Part shown: piece by piece, positions 9,075 through 17,532 of the stretch
Position numbering within the stretch: the stretch's first letter is position 1
Layout: each line of letters starts with the position of its first letter
Assembly: GCA_034370385.1 (NCBI GenBank)
Contig: JAXMKZ010000030.1
Coordinates: 62,001-126,000, forward strand
Origin: Coriobacteriia bacterium
GTDB lineage: Bacteria; Actinomycetota; Coriobacteriia; Anaerosomatales; PHET01
Length of the DNA stretch: 64,000 nucleotides
Direction: 5' to 3'
Program-made: the position numbers and the translations under genes
Notes under the pieces: generated by a model
The model's database searches: none
What the model saw: the letters and a program-made list of their open reading frames with translations, nothing else
Told to the model about the DNA's origin: nothing

Positions 9075-10298
9075 ATGCGCCCTCGCGCGGCGATAGTGAC
9101 GGTGGGCTCAGAACTCGTCGAGGGACTTCGAGTCGACACGAACACCGCCGAGGTCGCCCACGCGCTCACTGCTCGGGGTTTCTGGGTCGCCGAGACGGTA
9201 AGCGTTGGTGACGTGATGTCAGTGATCGCCGATACGCTGCGGCGTCTGGCGGATGAGAACGCACTCGTCGTGGTCACGGGTGGTCTTGGCCCCACCCACG
9301 ACGATATCACCCGCGAGGCGGCGGCTCAGGCCCTCGGGGCCACTCTCACCAGAGACTCGGCTCTAGAGAATCATCTGCGACCGGTCCTCAGTCGTCACAC
9401 CGACCCGCAGGCGGCAGCTCAGGTTCTCAGACAAGCGGACGTGCTCGAAGGCGCGGATGTGATCATGCCCACGACGGGCACCGCCCCGGGGCTGATCATC
9501 TCAACCGGGTCGTGCATCCTCTCGCTGCTTCCCGGTCCTCCGACCGAGATGCGTCCCATGCTTGCAGCCTTGCTCGCACGCTTCCCGGAGCAAAAGATGT
9601 TTCCGATCGACCTGGGAGTCACGGGCCTAGGAGAGTCTGACGCCCAGGTCCGGGCACTACGTGCGCTCGAGCCGTTTCCGGGCGTGCGCCTCACGGTGCT
9701 CGCGCGACCAGGAGACGTCCACGTCATCCTCGTCGATGAGGGCGGCGGTGCCGCCCGGCTCAGACGGGCGGCCGACGCGGTCGCTTCTGAGCTCGACGAT
9801 CACGTCTACTCGATCGACGGAGACACACTGGCTGGGGCCGTCGTTGCTGCAGCCCGCGCATCCAAAGTACACATCGCGCTTGCCGAATCGTGTACCGGGG
9901 GGATGGTGTCTCAGGCTCTCACGAGCGTTCCGGGAGCCTCTGACGTCTTCCTCGGAGGGGTCGTGGCCTACGACAACGAGGTCAAGATCGAGCTGCTCGA
10001 TGTACCTCCCGGCCTTCTTGCCCAGTACGGAGCCGTGAGCGAGGAGACGGCGAAGGCTATGGCAGAGGGCGCCCGGGCCCGGCTTCACGCCGACGTTGCG
10101 CTCTCGGTCACCGGCATCGCGGGCCCCACGGGCGGCAGCGCAGACAAGCCAGTCGGACTGGTGTGGTTCGGGGTGGCCGACCGCTCGAAGACGTATGCGG
10201 TCGCGCGACGCTTCGCGCCCACAGGTCGCCTCGCGATCCGTGATCGGGCGGTGACCGTCGCTTTGGACCTGCTGCGCCGCGAGATCGTGGGGTTGTGA
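9075..10298 (+). CDS. cinA: CinA family protein (MoCF-like domain plus nicotinamide-nucleotide amidase domain)
   Basis: At 407 residues this is a full-length two-domain CinA. The N-terminal molybdopterin-binding-like domain contains GGLGPTHDDITR at 69-80. The C-terminal domain, from about residue 255, has AESCTGG at 270-276, typical of nicotinamide-nucleotide amidases that salvage NAD from NMN. In several Gram-positive bacteria cinA lies next to recA and is expressed with competence genes; here only the small thpR gene separates the two. No competence genes are visible in the window, so a DNA-repair or NAD-recycling role is the safer reading. Confidence 0.92.
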   Translation: MRPRAAIVTVGSELVEGLRVDTNTAEVAHALTARGFWVAETVSVGDVMSVIADTLRRLADENALVVVTGGLGPTHDDITREAAAQALGATLTRDSALENHLRPVLSRHTDPQAAAQVLRQADVLEGADVIMPTTGTAPGLIISTGSCILSLLPGPPTEMRPMLAALLARFPEQKMFPIDLGVTGLGESDAQVRALRALEPFPGVRLTVLARPGDVHVILVDEGGGAARLRRAADAVASELDDHVYSIDGDTLAGAVVAAARASKVHIALAESCTGGMVSQALTSVPGASDVFLGGVVAYDNEVKIELLDVPPGLLAQYGAVSEETAKAMAEGARARLHADVALSVTGIAGPTGGSADKPVGLVWFGVADRSKTYAVARRFAPTGRLAIRDRAVTVALDLLRREIVGL

Positions 10299-10302
10299 CA
10301 CC

Positions 10303-10905
10303 TTGAGATGCTTCTTAGCAGTCGCCCTGCAGCCAGCGCTGCGCGAGGCCCTCGTGCGGTGTACCCAAAGCCTCCGAGCGGCTGCGCCTGAGTGGGGCGG
10401 GGAGAAATGGGTTACTGCGGACAACCTCCACGCCACGGTGAGCTTCCTTGGGGAGGTACCGACCAGCGGTCTGCACCAGCTTTCGTCGTCGATGGACTCG
10501 CAGCTCGGGTCGATAGCGCCCTTCTCACTTCGATTCGGCGGCCTTCAAGCGATTCCGCATCCGTCACGATGCCGGATGATCTGGGCCTCGTTCTCCGACG
10601 ATCACGACTCCTTCCGCGGCCTATGCACCGCCGTGGCGGGCTCCGCCTTTCAGGCACTGGGTCGACCGCCGCATCGGCCGTCCGTGAAACCCCACGTGAC
10701 CCTCTGTCGCGCGCGAGGCGTCCGCACGCTGAGTGACGTCGCTCTCACGGGGGCTTCTGTGGCTTTGACCAGCGATGACACCTTCATGTCAGTGCTCTCG
10801 GTTACGTTGTTCTCAAGCCGGCTGACGAAGCGCGGCCCGGTCTACGAGGTTTTGGAATCATGGCCGCTCGGGGGCAACGACGACGACCGATGTGTGCCGC
10901 GATGA
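10303..10905 (+). CDS. thpR: RNA 2',3'-cyclic phosphodiesterase (2'-5' RNA ligase family)
   Basis: The 200-residue protein carries the two HxTx tetrapeptides that define the 2H phosphoesterase family: HATV at 43-46 and HVTL at 131-134. These act on 2'-5' linked RNA or 2',3'-cyclic phosphates. The start is a TTG four bases after the cinA stop, and the product begins MRCFLAVAL, the usual family N-terminus, which supports the unusual start codon. It ends about 40 bases before the recA promoter. Confidence 0.88.
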   Translation: MRCFLAVALQPALREALVRCTQSLRAAAPEWGGEKWVTADNLHATVSFLGEVPTSGLHQLSSSMDSQLGSIAPFSLRFGGLQAIPHPSRCRMIWASFSDDHDSFRGLCTAVAGSAFQALGRPPHRPSVKPHVTLCRARGVRTLSDVALTGASVALTSDDTFMSVLSVTLFSSRLTKRGPVYEVLESWPLGGNDDDRCVPR

Positions 10906-10945
10906 TCGACCGTCAAAGTCGGCGGCGCAGGTACATCAGAGGTCG

Positions 10946-10974
10946 TTGACATCGAACAGGTGTTCGTGTAGGGT
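10946..10974 (+). promoter_or_regulatory. recA promoter with embedded SOS (LexA) box
   Basis: TTGACA at 10946-10951 is followed after 17 bases by TAGGGT at 10969-10974. The spacer contains CGAACAGGTGTTCG at 10953-10966, which fits the Gram-positive LexA operator pattern CGAAC-N4-GTTCG. LexA bound here would cover both promoter elements. The identical 14-mer occurs in the lexA upstream region at 26378-26391. This is a sequence reading; binding is inferred. Confidence 0.85.
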
Positions 10975-11022
10975 CGGGTTGCCCCTAGGGTTCCCCGCAT
11001 CCCGGATTGGAGCGAGTGAGGA

Positions 11023-12084
11023 ATGGATCGCGACAAAGAGAAGATTCTCGACGTCACCAAGGAACAGATCGACAAGAAGTTCGGCAAGGGGTCGATCATG
11101 AAGCTCGGCGACCATGCGTCGAACGTACAGATCGCGGTGATACCCACCGGATCGCTGGCCCTGGATGCCGCACTGGGTATCGGAGGCATCCCGCGGGGAC
11201 GAATCGTGGAGATCTACGGTCCTGAGTCATCCGGCAAGACGACGCTGGCCCTGCAGATCTTGGCCGAGGCCCAAGCGATGGGCGGCGTGGTCGCGTTCAT
11301 CGACGCAGAACACGCTTTGGACCCCGGATATGCCGCCAAGCTGGGTGTCGACATCGACGAGCTGTTGATCAGCCAGCCGGACACGGGCGAGCAGGCCTTG
11401 GAGATAGCCGACATGCTGGTTCGCAGCGGAGCGATCGACGCCGTCGTCATCGACTCGGTCGCCGCGCTCGTCCCGCGTGCTGAACTCGAGGGGGAGATGG
11501 GCGACGCGTCCATCGGCCTTCAAGCCCGGCTGATGAGCCAGGCTCTGCGCAAGCTGGCCGGCTCTCTGAGCAAATCGCACACTACCTGCATATTCATCAA
11601 TCAGCTCCGAGAGAAGATCGGCGTCATGTTCGGCAGCCCTGAGACGACCACCGGCGGCCGCGCCCTCAAGTTCTTCTCAACGATCCGCATCGATGTGCGC
11701 AGGGTCGACTCCATCAAGCAAGGCACCGACATCGTTGGTAACCGTGTCCGCGCTAAGGTCGTGAAGAACAAGGTGGCTCCGCCGTTCAGGCAGGCTGAGT
11801 TCGACCTCATGTACGGCAGCGGGATCTCAAAGGAGGGGTCCATCCTCGATCTGGGTGTCGAGGAGGGCATCGTGGCCAAGTCGGGTGCCTGGTACACGTA
11901 CGGCGAGGAGCGCCTCGGCCAAGGACGTGAGGCCGCGAAGGAGTTCCTGCGCGAGACCCCCGATCTCCGTGACGAGATCGAACTCAAGATCCGATCGTCG
12001 ATCGGGCTGCCAGGTGCGGCTCCGGCCCTCGCCGAGGCCTCCCCTGAAGCGGCGAGCGTGGTGCCGATCGCCGCTGACAAGTAG
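11023..12084 (+). CDS. recA: Recombinase RecA
   Basis: A full-length 353-residue RecA, the DNA strand-exchange protein and LexA co-protease activator. Walker A GPESSGKT sits at residues 66-73, the Walker B-like VVIDSVAAL stretch near 140, and the loop-2 region with [16 protein letters not shown] near 200. The C-terminal tail is Ala/Pro/Glu-rich and divergent, as usual. ATG 11023 begins [10 protein letters not shown], an acceptable RecA N-terminus. It is preceded by an SOS-box promoter, so it should be damage-inducible, and it is followed by recX. Confidence 0.98.
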   Translation: MDRDKEKILDVTKEQIDKKFGKGSIMKLGDHASNVQIAVIPTGSLALDAALGIGGIPRGRIVEIYGPESSGKTTLALQILAEAQAMGGVVAFIDAEHALDPGYAAKLGVDIDELLISQPDTGEQALEIADMLVRSGAIDAVVIDSVAALVPRAELEGEMGDASIGLQARLMSQALRKLAGSLSKSHTTCIFINQLREKIGVMFGSPETTTGGRALKFFSTIRIDVRRVDSIKQGTDIVGNRVRAKVVKNKVAPPFRQAEFDLMYGSGISKEGSILDLGVEEGIVAKSGAWYTYGEERLGQGREAAKEFLRETPDLRDEIELKIRSSIGLPGAAPALAEASPEAASVVPIAADK

Positions 12085-12094
12085 GCTCGCCTTG

Positions 12095-12697
12095 ATGGGC
12101 GCCGTGACCGTGCAACGAATCGAGGTGACCGGACCCGCTGGCAGGGTCCGGCGCCTCGTTTTCGATGACGGCAGCTCGCGGACAACTTCCGCTGCGGTCA
12201 TCAAGGTCCTGGCGCTGGAAGAGGGGTCACTGGTCGATGAAGAGCAACTCGCCCAGAGTGAAGACTCATGCGCCCGGGACCGGGTACTGAGAATGCTGTC
12301 CTCACGCGAGCGGTCGCGAGCCGATGTGGCGTCGCGCCTGCAGACCGACGGCTACTCGGTTGCCCTGAGCGAAACCATCTGCGGTCGGTTCGTGGAACTC
12401 GGTCTCATCGACGACGATCGCTTCGCGCGCATGCTTGTGCGCACCCAGGCTCGGAGCGGATTCGGCGGTAGGCGCATCGCCGCCGATCTGCGTCGTCACG
12501 GCGTAGCCGAAACGATTGCCACCGCGGCTCTGGCCGAAGAGTATGGGTCCGAGACCGAGCTTCTCAGGACGCTTCTCGCCAACCGCCCCAGGCGTGATTC
12601 AGATAGTCGTGAGAAGGTTCTGCGCCGTTTCGTGAACCGCGGATTCAGCGTCACCCAGGTTCTCGAAGTGCTTCGCGAAGAACCACGGCACGAGTAG
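12095..12697 (+). CDS. recX: Regulatory protein RecX
   Basis: This 200-residue protein matches RecX, the modulator that binds RecA filaments and limits their activity. The RecX repeats are visible: a core beginning ARDRVLRMLSSRERSR, the ELGLIDDDRFARMLVR motif and a final helical repeat ending EVLREEPRHE. An N-terminal extension of about 60 residues, rich in beta-prone sequence, precedes the core. I placed the start at ATG 12095, eleven bases after the recA stop; GTG 12104 is an alternative. The gene almost certainly shares the SOS-controlled recA transcript. Confidence 0.88.
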   Translation: MGAVTVQRIEVTGPAGRVRRLVFDDGSSRTTSAAVIKVLALEEGSLVDEEQLAQSEDSCARDRVLRMLSSRERSRADVASRLQTDGYSVALSETICGRFVELGLIDDDRFARMLVRTQARSGFGGRRIAADLRRHGVAETIATAALAEEYGSETELLRTLLANRPRRDSDSREKVLRRFVNRGFSVTQVLEVLREEPRHE

Positions 12698-12700
12698 CGG

Positions 12701-12734
12701 TGCCGTTCGTCAGAGCATTTTGCCGTTCGTCAGA
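12701..12734 (+). repeat. 14-bp direct repeat, 20-bp period, upstream of the rny promoter
   Basis: TGCCGTTCGTCAGA occurs at 12701-12714 and again at 12721-12734, exactly 20 bases apart, or about two helical turns. The pair lies just after recX and ends 20 bases before a promoter-like TTGACG. The spacing on one helix face is typical of tandem regulator sites, but no known binding motif is recognised. Confidence 0.5.
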
Positions 12735-12754
12735 TTGCATGTGGGGCGCTTCAG

Positions 12755-12784
12755 TTGACGGTTTCTCCTGCTCAAGCGTACTAT
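12755..12784 (+). promoter_or_regulatory. Promoter-like sequence upstream of rny
   Basis: TTGACG at 12755-12760 and TACTAT at 12779-12784 are separated by 18 bases. This lies in the 330-base gene-free stretch between recX and rny. A transcript from here would have a leader of about 235 bases that contains two hairpins, the second followed by a T-rich run. Confidence 0.5.
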
Positions 12785-13027
12785 CTGCATAGCATCTGTG
12801 ATTATTCGCGCTCCGTGATACGCGGGGGAGCGGTTGAGTGGCGTTCTGACGATTTGCGCTAACGAATGGCCGTAGTGCCTCGCGTGCGCATACCTGCAGG
12901 TCGTTCGCCCTTTCGTCGTGAATCACGGGTGCCGGACCGATGTGTCCGGCTCTTATTCTTTGTTTGAGAGCTGTGCACGCTGTTCGCCATTGACATGAGC
13001 TTGACACCACCAATGGAAGGAGGGCGT
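12785..13027 (+). other. Long leader of rny or independent small RNA
   Basis: Together with the repeat and promoter just upstream, this is the only stretch longer than 300 bases without a protein gene (12698-13027). Downstream of the -10 element it can form a hairpin with arms CGCTCC (12809-12814) and GGAGCG (12827-12832), then a terminator-like hairpin at 12931-12950. I found no match to T-box, cyclic-di-GMP, SRP or tmRNA signatures by eye. It could be an attenuated rny leader or a small RNA of about 170 bases. Two TTGACA-like hexamers occur at 12990 and 13001 but lack a -10 partner. Confidence 0.45.
12931..12966 (+). terminator. Terminator-like hairpin inside the rny leader
   Basis: GCCGGAC (12931-12937) pairs perfectly with GTCCGGC (12944-12950) around a six-base loop and is followed by TCTTATTCTTTGTTT. 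This fits an intrinsic terminator. It sits between the promoter at 12755 and the rny start, so it would end a short RNA or regulate read-through into rny. Confidence 0.55.
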
Positions 13028-14566
13028 ATGGACGCAACGCAGCTACTCATCGTCATCGTCGCACTACTCATCGGCATCGCCCTCGGCTACGCGATCAATC
13101 GTTACCTCATCAAGGATCGCGCATCCCGCGCTACAGACGAAGCTGAACGCCTCGTCAAGGACGCGGAGAAGCAGGCCGAGACCCTCAAGAAGGAAGCGCT
13201 GCTCGAAGCGAAGGATCAGATCTTCCGCTTGAAGCAGGAGACGGAAGCCGAGGTCAAGGAGCGTCGCAAGGAGATTCAAGCCGCGGAGACCCGTCTCGCA
13301 CAGCGCGAGGAGTCGGTTGACCGGCGCGCCGAGTCCATGGACAAGCGCGAACACCAGCTCGCCTCGCAGCAGGGCCAGATCCAGAAGCGTGAGAAGGATC
13401 TGGAGGAGATGATCGACGAGGAGCGTGGGCGCCTTGAGTCGGTGGCCGGCATGACGGCCGACGAAGCTCGTCAGGAGCTTCTCAATCGTATCCAGGATGA
13501 CGTGAAGCGTGACGCCGCCAACTACATTCGCGAGGCGGAATCACGTGCACGTGAGGAAGCAGACAAGAAGGCGCGCAACATCGTGAGCATTGCGATTCAG
13601 CGCGTTGCCGCCGATCACACGGCCGAGTCCACCGTGTCGGTCGTTCACATCCCCAGTGACGACATGAAGGGCCGCCTCATCGGTCGTGAGGGTCGCAACA
13701 TCAGGGCGTTCGAGCAGTTGACGGGCATCAACCTGATTGTCGATGACACCCCCGAGGCCGTCGTGCTCTCCAGCTTCGACCCGGTTCGGCGTGAGGTCGG
13801 CCGCATCACACTCGAGACCCTGATCGCAGACGGACGTATCCATCCCGCCCGCATCGAGGAGATGTTCAACAAGGCGGACCAGATCGTCAGCCAGCAGATA
13901 CACGAGGCCGGCGAGCAGGCCGCGTTCGACTCCGGAGTTCACAACCTGCACCCCGAGCTGATTCGCACCCTCGGCCGCCTCAAGTTCCGTACGAGCTACG
14001 GACAGAACGTCCTCAACCACTCGCTCGAAGTGTCGTGGTTGTGCGGAGTCATGGCTGCGGAGCTTGGAGTCGACACGACGCTGGCGAAGCGCGCCGGACT
14101 CCTCCACGACCTCGGGAAGGCCATCGATCACGAAGTCGAGGGCCCTCACGCCGTCATCGGAGCGGACCTTGCCCGCCGCATGAACGAGCCCAAGGCCATC
14201 GTCCACGCCATCGAAGCGCATCATGCAGACGTCGAGCCTGCAACCATCGAAGCCGTCTTGGTCCAGGCTGCTGATGCCATATCAGCCGCTCGTCCGGGTG
14301 CCCGCCGCGAGACGCTCGAGAGCTACATCAAGCGGCTTGAGAAGCTTGAAGCGGTCGCAAACTCGCATCGCGGCGTCGAACGCACGTATGCCATGCAGGC
14401 CGGCCGCGAGATTCGCGTTATGGTCAAGCCGGACCAGATTTCAGACTCCGATTCGGTCGTACTTGCCCGCGACATCGCCAAGCAGATCGAGGACGAGCTC
14501 GAGTATCCGGGTCAGGTCAAGGTCATGGTGATTCGCGAGAGCAGGGCCGTGGACTACGCGAAGTAG
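13028..14566 (+). CDS. rny: Ribonuclease Y
   Basis: A 512-residue membrane-anchored endoribonuclease that initiates mRNA decay. The order of parts is standard: membrane helix at 5-22, a long charged coiled coil to about 170, a KH domain with [10 protein letters not shown] near 215, and an HD domain with LHDLGKAID near 358. I chose ATG 13028 because AAGGAGG at 13017-13023 precedes it and the protein then begins at the membrane helix; an ATG 33 bases upstream in the same frame lacks such a site. A strong hairpin terminator follows. Confidence 0.95.
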   Translation: MDATQLLIVIVALLIGIALGYAINRYLIKDRASRATDEAERLVKDAEKQAETLKKEALLEAKDQIFRLKQETEAEVKERRKEIQAAETRLAQREESVDRRAESMDKREHQLASQQGQIQKREKDLEEMIDEERGRLESVAGMTADEARQELLNRIQDDVKRDAANYIREAESRAREEADKKARNIVSIAIQRVAADHTAESTVSVVHIPSDDMKGRLIGREGRNIRAFEQLTGINLIVDDTPEAVVLSSFDPVRREVGRITLETLIADGRIHPARIEEMFNKADQIVSQQIHEAGEQAAFDSGVHNLHPELIRTLGRLKFRTSYGQNVLNHSLEVSWLCGVMAAELGVDTTLAKRAGLLHDLGKAIDHEVEGPHAVIGADLARRMNEPKAIVHAIEAHHADVEPATIEAVLVQAADAISAARPGARRETLESYIKRLEKLEAVANSHRGVERTYAMQAGREIRVMVKPDQISDSDSVVLARDIAKQIEDELEYPGQVKVMVIRESRAVDYAK

Positions 14567-14587
14567 TTCTTGGTGATTTCACTCACG

Positions 14588-14616
14588 AAACCCCTGGCCT
14601 GACCGGCCGGGGGTTT
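14588..14616 (+). terminator. Intrinsic terminator after rny
   Basis: AAACCCC-T-GGCC and GGCC-G-GGGGTTT form a stem of about twelve positions with one mismatch around the loop TGACC, running from 14588 to 14616. It lies 21 bases after the rny stop and is followed by a modest TTT run within the stem end. Confidence 0.75.
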
Positions 14617-14705
14617 CGGTCGTTTGGGAAGCGGGGGAGTTCATCATCACGACGGATGAGTCCGTTCAAATACGAACCGCAACCAAGGACGATCTCGCTG
14701 AGTGC

Positions 14706-15128
14706 TTGCGGGTTCAACGAGATGCGTTCTATCGGGTATCTGCCGAGCTGTCGATCGCGAGTGATCTTCTTCCTCCGCTGCGCGAAACCCTGGGGGATCT
14801 CCAGCGACTCCTCGATGAAGGAACGGTGTTCTTGATGGCCTTCAGCGGGCGCGAACTCGTCGGGAGCGTGCGCGGCTGGCAGACCGAATCCGGCGTGGAG
14901 GTCGGCAGACTCTGTGTGGCGAGCGGCTGGACACGACGTGGCGTGGCCAGCGCCCTGATGGACGCGCTCGAGTCCTCATTCTCTCGCCCCCAGCGCTTCA
15001 TCCTTTTCACCGGGCACGACGCAGTCGCGCCTCGTGCACTGTACGAGAAGCGGGGATACCGCCTTTTCGCTACCGAGGAGACAGCAGCTACCACGCTCGT
15101 TTGGCTCGAGAAGAGATGTGTCGAGTGA
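14706..15128 (+). CDS. GNAT-family N-acetyltransferase (true start probably upstream)
   Basis: The product has the GNAT core: VGRLCVASGWTRRGVASALM contains the acetyl-CoA pyrophosphate loop pattern RRGVASAL, and a YEKRGYRLF motif lies near the end. Substrate unknown. From the first canonical start, TTG 14706, it has 140 residues but lacks the first beta strand. The same frame stays open upstream to a TGA at 14574 and encodes VQIRTATKDDLAECL, a typical GNAT N-terminus, yet contains no ATG, GTG or TTG. A GGGGGAG at 14633-14639 is suitably placed for an ATC start at 14643 or 14646. It stands alone between a terminator and the GHKL ATPase gene. Confidence 0.75.
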   Translation: MRVQRDAFYRVSAELSIASDLLPPLRETLGDLQRLLDEGTVFLMAFSGRELVGSVRGWQTESGVEVGRLCVASGWTRRGVASALMDALESSFSRPQRFILFTGHDAVAPRALYEKRGYRLFATEETAATTLVWLEKRCVE

Positions 15129-15162
15129 GTGTCAGCGCGCCGAGTCGGGTTATCCTGTCTCC

Positions 15163-16239
15163 ATGACGGACAAAGACCTGCTCTCATTTGTCACCGCAGT
15201 ATCCGGTGACACCTATCTCAAGGTCGAGGAGAACCTCGGCGAAGGCTTCGTTCGCCTCCAGGTCTCTGAGGCGGAGCGCCGCCAGGCGAAGCACGACATC
15301 CGGGGCGTCGAGGACATCGTCGTTGAGCTCCTTCGAAACGCGCGCGATGCCCACGCTCAACGGATTCTCGTGGCGACTCAGCGCGAGGGCGACGTTCGCA
15401 CGCTCACGGTTCTGGACGATGGAGTTGGTGTGCCCACGTCGTTGCGTGAGCGCATCTTCGAGCCGCGCGTCACGAGCAAGCTTGAGACTATGGTCATGGA
15501 CCGCTGGGGGGTGCACGGGCGGGGGATGGCGCTCTTCTCCATCCGCTCCAACGCTCTGTCGGCCGACATCATCGCAAGCGCTCCCCACCGCGGCGCCTCG
15601 GTCAATGTGACCGTCGATACCTCCTCGCTGACGGAGCGTGCCGACCAGTCCACCTGGCCGACCATCGACAAGAATGCATCGGGTAGCGCACGAGTTGCCC
15701 GGGGGCCGCACAACATCGTACGCAACGTCGTTGAGTTCGCCCTGGAGCACCCGGAGATCGACCTGTTCTTCGGCTCGCCCACCGAGGTACTTGCCACCGT
15801 CGTGACTTTGGCTCGCTTCGAGATGGACGAAGTGGACCTCTTGCGCTGCGACGATCTGAGCCGCCTGCAGGTGTGGCAGCGGCCCGGGGCAGCCGTCGAT
15901 GCAGCCGAACTGTGCGACACCGCAAGCGACATCGGTCTACCGGTGTCCGAGAGAACCGCTCATCGCATACTGGCCGGGGACGTAGTGCCCTTGAGGACTG
16001 TTGCGGCGACCGCGCTCAAGTCGACTGTGGCGGCCGTGGATCCCCGTGCCGTCGACATCTACCGGGATCGTCGCGGTCTGAAGATCGATGCCGGTGACTT
16101 GGACGCTTTCTCGGGCGAGCTTGAGCGCGCTTTCGATGCGATCGCGGAACGCTACTTTCTCCACTTGCGTACGGCTCCGAAGATCACTGTCGGTCGGGAC
16201 GATATCCGTGTTCGGTTCGAGGTGGATAAAGAGGACTAA
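15163..16239 (+). CDS. GHKL-type ATP-binding protein linked to spoVS
   Basis: A 358-residue protein with an N-terminal HATPase fold: N box ELLRNARDAHA (Glu55, Asn59), G1 box DDGVGVP at 85-91 and G2-like HGRGMAL at 118-124. This resembles the ATPase parts of MutL, Hsp90 and histidine kinases. There is no histidine phosphoacceptor domain and no obvious MutL C-terminal domain; the rest (about 150-358) is not recognised. The ATG at 15163 is the first good start; upstream frame overlaps the acetyltransferase gene. It is followed by spoVS in the same direction. Function unknown, possibly a conformational ATPase working with SpoVS. Confidence 0.75.
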   Translation: MTDKDLLSFVTAVSGDTYLKVEENLGEGFVRLQVSEAERRQAKHDIRGVEDIVVELLRNARDAHAQRILVATQREGDVRTLTVLDDGVGVPTSLRERIFEPRVTSKLETMVMDRWGVHGRGMALFSIRSNALSADIIASAPHRGASVNVTVDTSSLTERADQSTWPTIDKNASGSARVARGPHNIVRNVVEFALEHPEIDLFFGSPTEVLATVVTLARFEMDEVDLLRCDDLSRLQVWQRPGAAVDAAELCDTASDIGLPVSERTAHRILAGDVVPLRTVAATALKSTVAAVDPRAVDIYRDRRGLKIDAGDLDAFSGELERAFDAIAERYFLHLRTAPKITVGRDDIRVRFEVDKED

Positions 16240-16367
16240 CACCTTCGTCTCCCGCGCGATATACTGAAGAACGCGCCACTTACACGCGTCGTACCATAGA
16301 TCACGCCACCAAACGCAGCAGCCGCCTCACACGCGGCACGAAGCTACAGTTCCACCAGGGAGGGACC

Positions 16368-16643
16368 GTGGAAGTCCTTAAGGTGTCGAGCAAGTCAAAT
16401 CCCAACTCCGTCGCAGGGGCACTCGCCGGCATCGTTCGCGAGCAAGGCGCGGTCGAGATGCAGACGGTGGGAGCGGGGGCTCTCAATCAGGCCATCAAAG
16501 CGATTGCGATCGCACGGGGCTTCATAGCGCCCTCAGGCCTGGAGCTCACCTGTGTTCCCGCCTTCGCAGACATCCTGATCAACGGCGAGGAGAGAACTGC
16601 GATTCGCCTGCTGGTAGAGCCCAGGGACATGAATCGGGTCTGA
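16368..16643 (+). CDS. spoVS: Stage V sporulation protein S family (SpoVS)
   Basis: The 91-residue protein, starting MEVLKVSSKSNPNSVAGALA, is a clear SpoVS, an Alba-like small protein. In endospore formers it affects septation and coat assembly; it also occurs in non-sporulating thermophiles and actinobacteria, where its role is unclear. The GTG start has AGGGAGGG at 16357-16364. The 128-base region before it holds a TATACT at 16260-16265 without a convincing -35 partner. It lies between the GHKL ATPase and a PHP phosphoesterase gene. Confidence 0.93.
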   Translation: MEVLKVSSKSNPNSVAGALAGIVREQGAVEMQTVGAGALNQAIKAIAIARGFIAPSGLELTCVPAFADILINGEERTAIRLLVEPRDMNRV

Positions 16644-16645
16644 CC

Positions 16646-17473
16646 TTGCATGCCGTGAAGGCGGACCTGCACACACACTCCACCGCCTCCGATGGGATGC
16701 TCACGCCCCGTGAGCTTGTCGAACTTGCAGCCTCGTCAGGTCTCACCCACCTTGCGCTCACCGACCATGACTCCGTCGACGGGCTGGACGAGGCCTCGGC
16801 CTCGGCCAAGAACCTCGGCGTGGTGCTGATACCGGGGGTCGAGCTCTCCGCAACCTCCCCTGACGGTTCTGACGTCCACATTCTGGGCTTCTTCGTCGAT
16901 CGGACGAACGCACCGTTCCGAAGTGAACTCCGTGACCTGCGCGCTGCGCGTCTTCGCCGCGCGGCTCTCATGACCGAAGCTCTGTCTGCCGCCGGTCTGA
17001 CCATCTCACTGAACGACGTCCTCCACCACGCCGGCAGCGGAGCGGTCGGTCGCAGTCACGTCGCCCGGGCTATCGTCACCGCAGGTCATGCGCGGTCGGT
17101 TCACGATGCTTTTCTTCACCTCATCGGCAGAGGACGTCCGTACTACGTCGCCAAGGAGGCGCACTCGCCTGAAGAGGCGATTCGGTGCATCAGAAGTGCC
17201 GGTGGGATACCGGTCATCGCACACCCCGGAGTCGGAGGACTCGGCAACCTGATCGAGGGCCTCGCCGCCCATGGCCTTGCGGGCGTGGAGGCCTACCACG
17301 CCGACCATCTGCCGGAGGTGCGCCGGGAGTTCGCCGAGCAGGCTACCCGTCTTGGGCTCCTCGTGACCGGCGGTTCGGACTTCCATTCCTTGAACGGGCC
17401 TAACCCGGCTCTTGGCAGCGTCGATCTGCCCGAAGAAGCACTTCGCCGGCTTCTAGCCGCTTCGGGCAGATGA
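16646..17473 (+). CDS. PHP-domain phosphoesterase (RNase AM / YciV-like)
   Basis: This 275-residue protein has the full PHP metal-binding set: DLHTHSTASDG near residue 7, LTDHDS near 39, IPGVELS near 68, a mid-chain HVARAI, IAHPGV near 190 and GGSDFHS near 246. The closest known relatives are 5'-3' exoribonuclease RNase AM and 3',5'-nucleoside bisphosphate phosphatases; I cannot decide between these. The start is TTG 16646 or, nine bases on, GTG 16655. It begins three bases after spoVS and overlaps an ATG of the next open frame at its stop. Confidence 0.85.
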   Translation: MHAVKADLHTHSTASDGMLTPRELVELAASSGLTHLALTDHDSVDGLDEASASAKNLGVVLIPGVELSATSPDGSDVHILGFFVDRTNAPFRSELRDLRAARLRRAALMTEALSAAGLTISLNDVLHHAGSGAVGRSHVARAIVTAGHARSVHDAFLHLIGRGRPYYVAKEAHSPEEAIRCIRSAGGIPVIAHPGVGGLGNLIEGLAAHGLAGVEAYHADHLPEVRREFAEQATRLGLLVTGGSDFHSLNGPNPALGSVDLPEEALRRLLAASGR

Positions 17474-17532
17474 CGGGGCGGATCAGGTCCCGAGCTTTGC
17501 TCGCGGACAGCGTGCTACACTCCCAATCCGCT

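Noticed and set aside
12785-12960. T-box, cyclic-di-GMP riboswitch, tmRNA or SRP RNA in the rny leader
   Set aside because: None of the core motifs of these RNAs is present; only generic hairpins are seen.
17497-17521. Leaderless promoter (TTGCTC...TACACT) for miaB
   Set aside because: The spacing is only about 14 bases, too short for a sigma-A type promoter.
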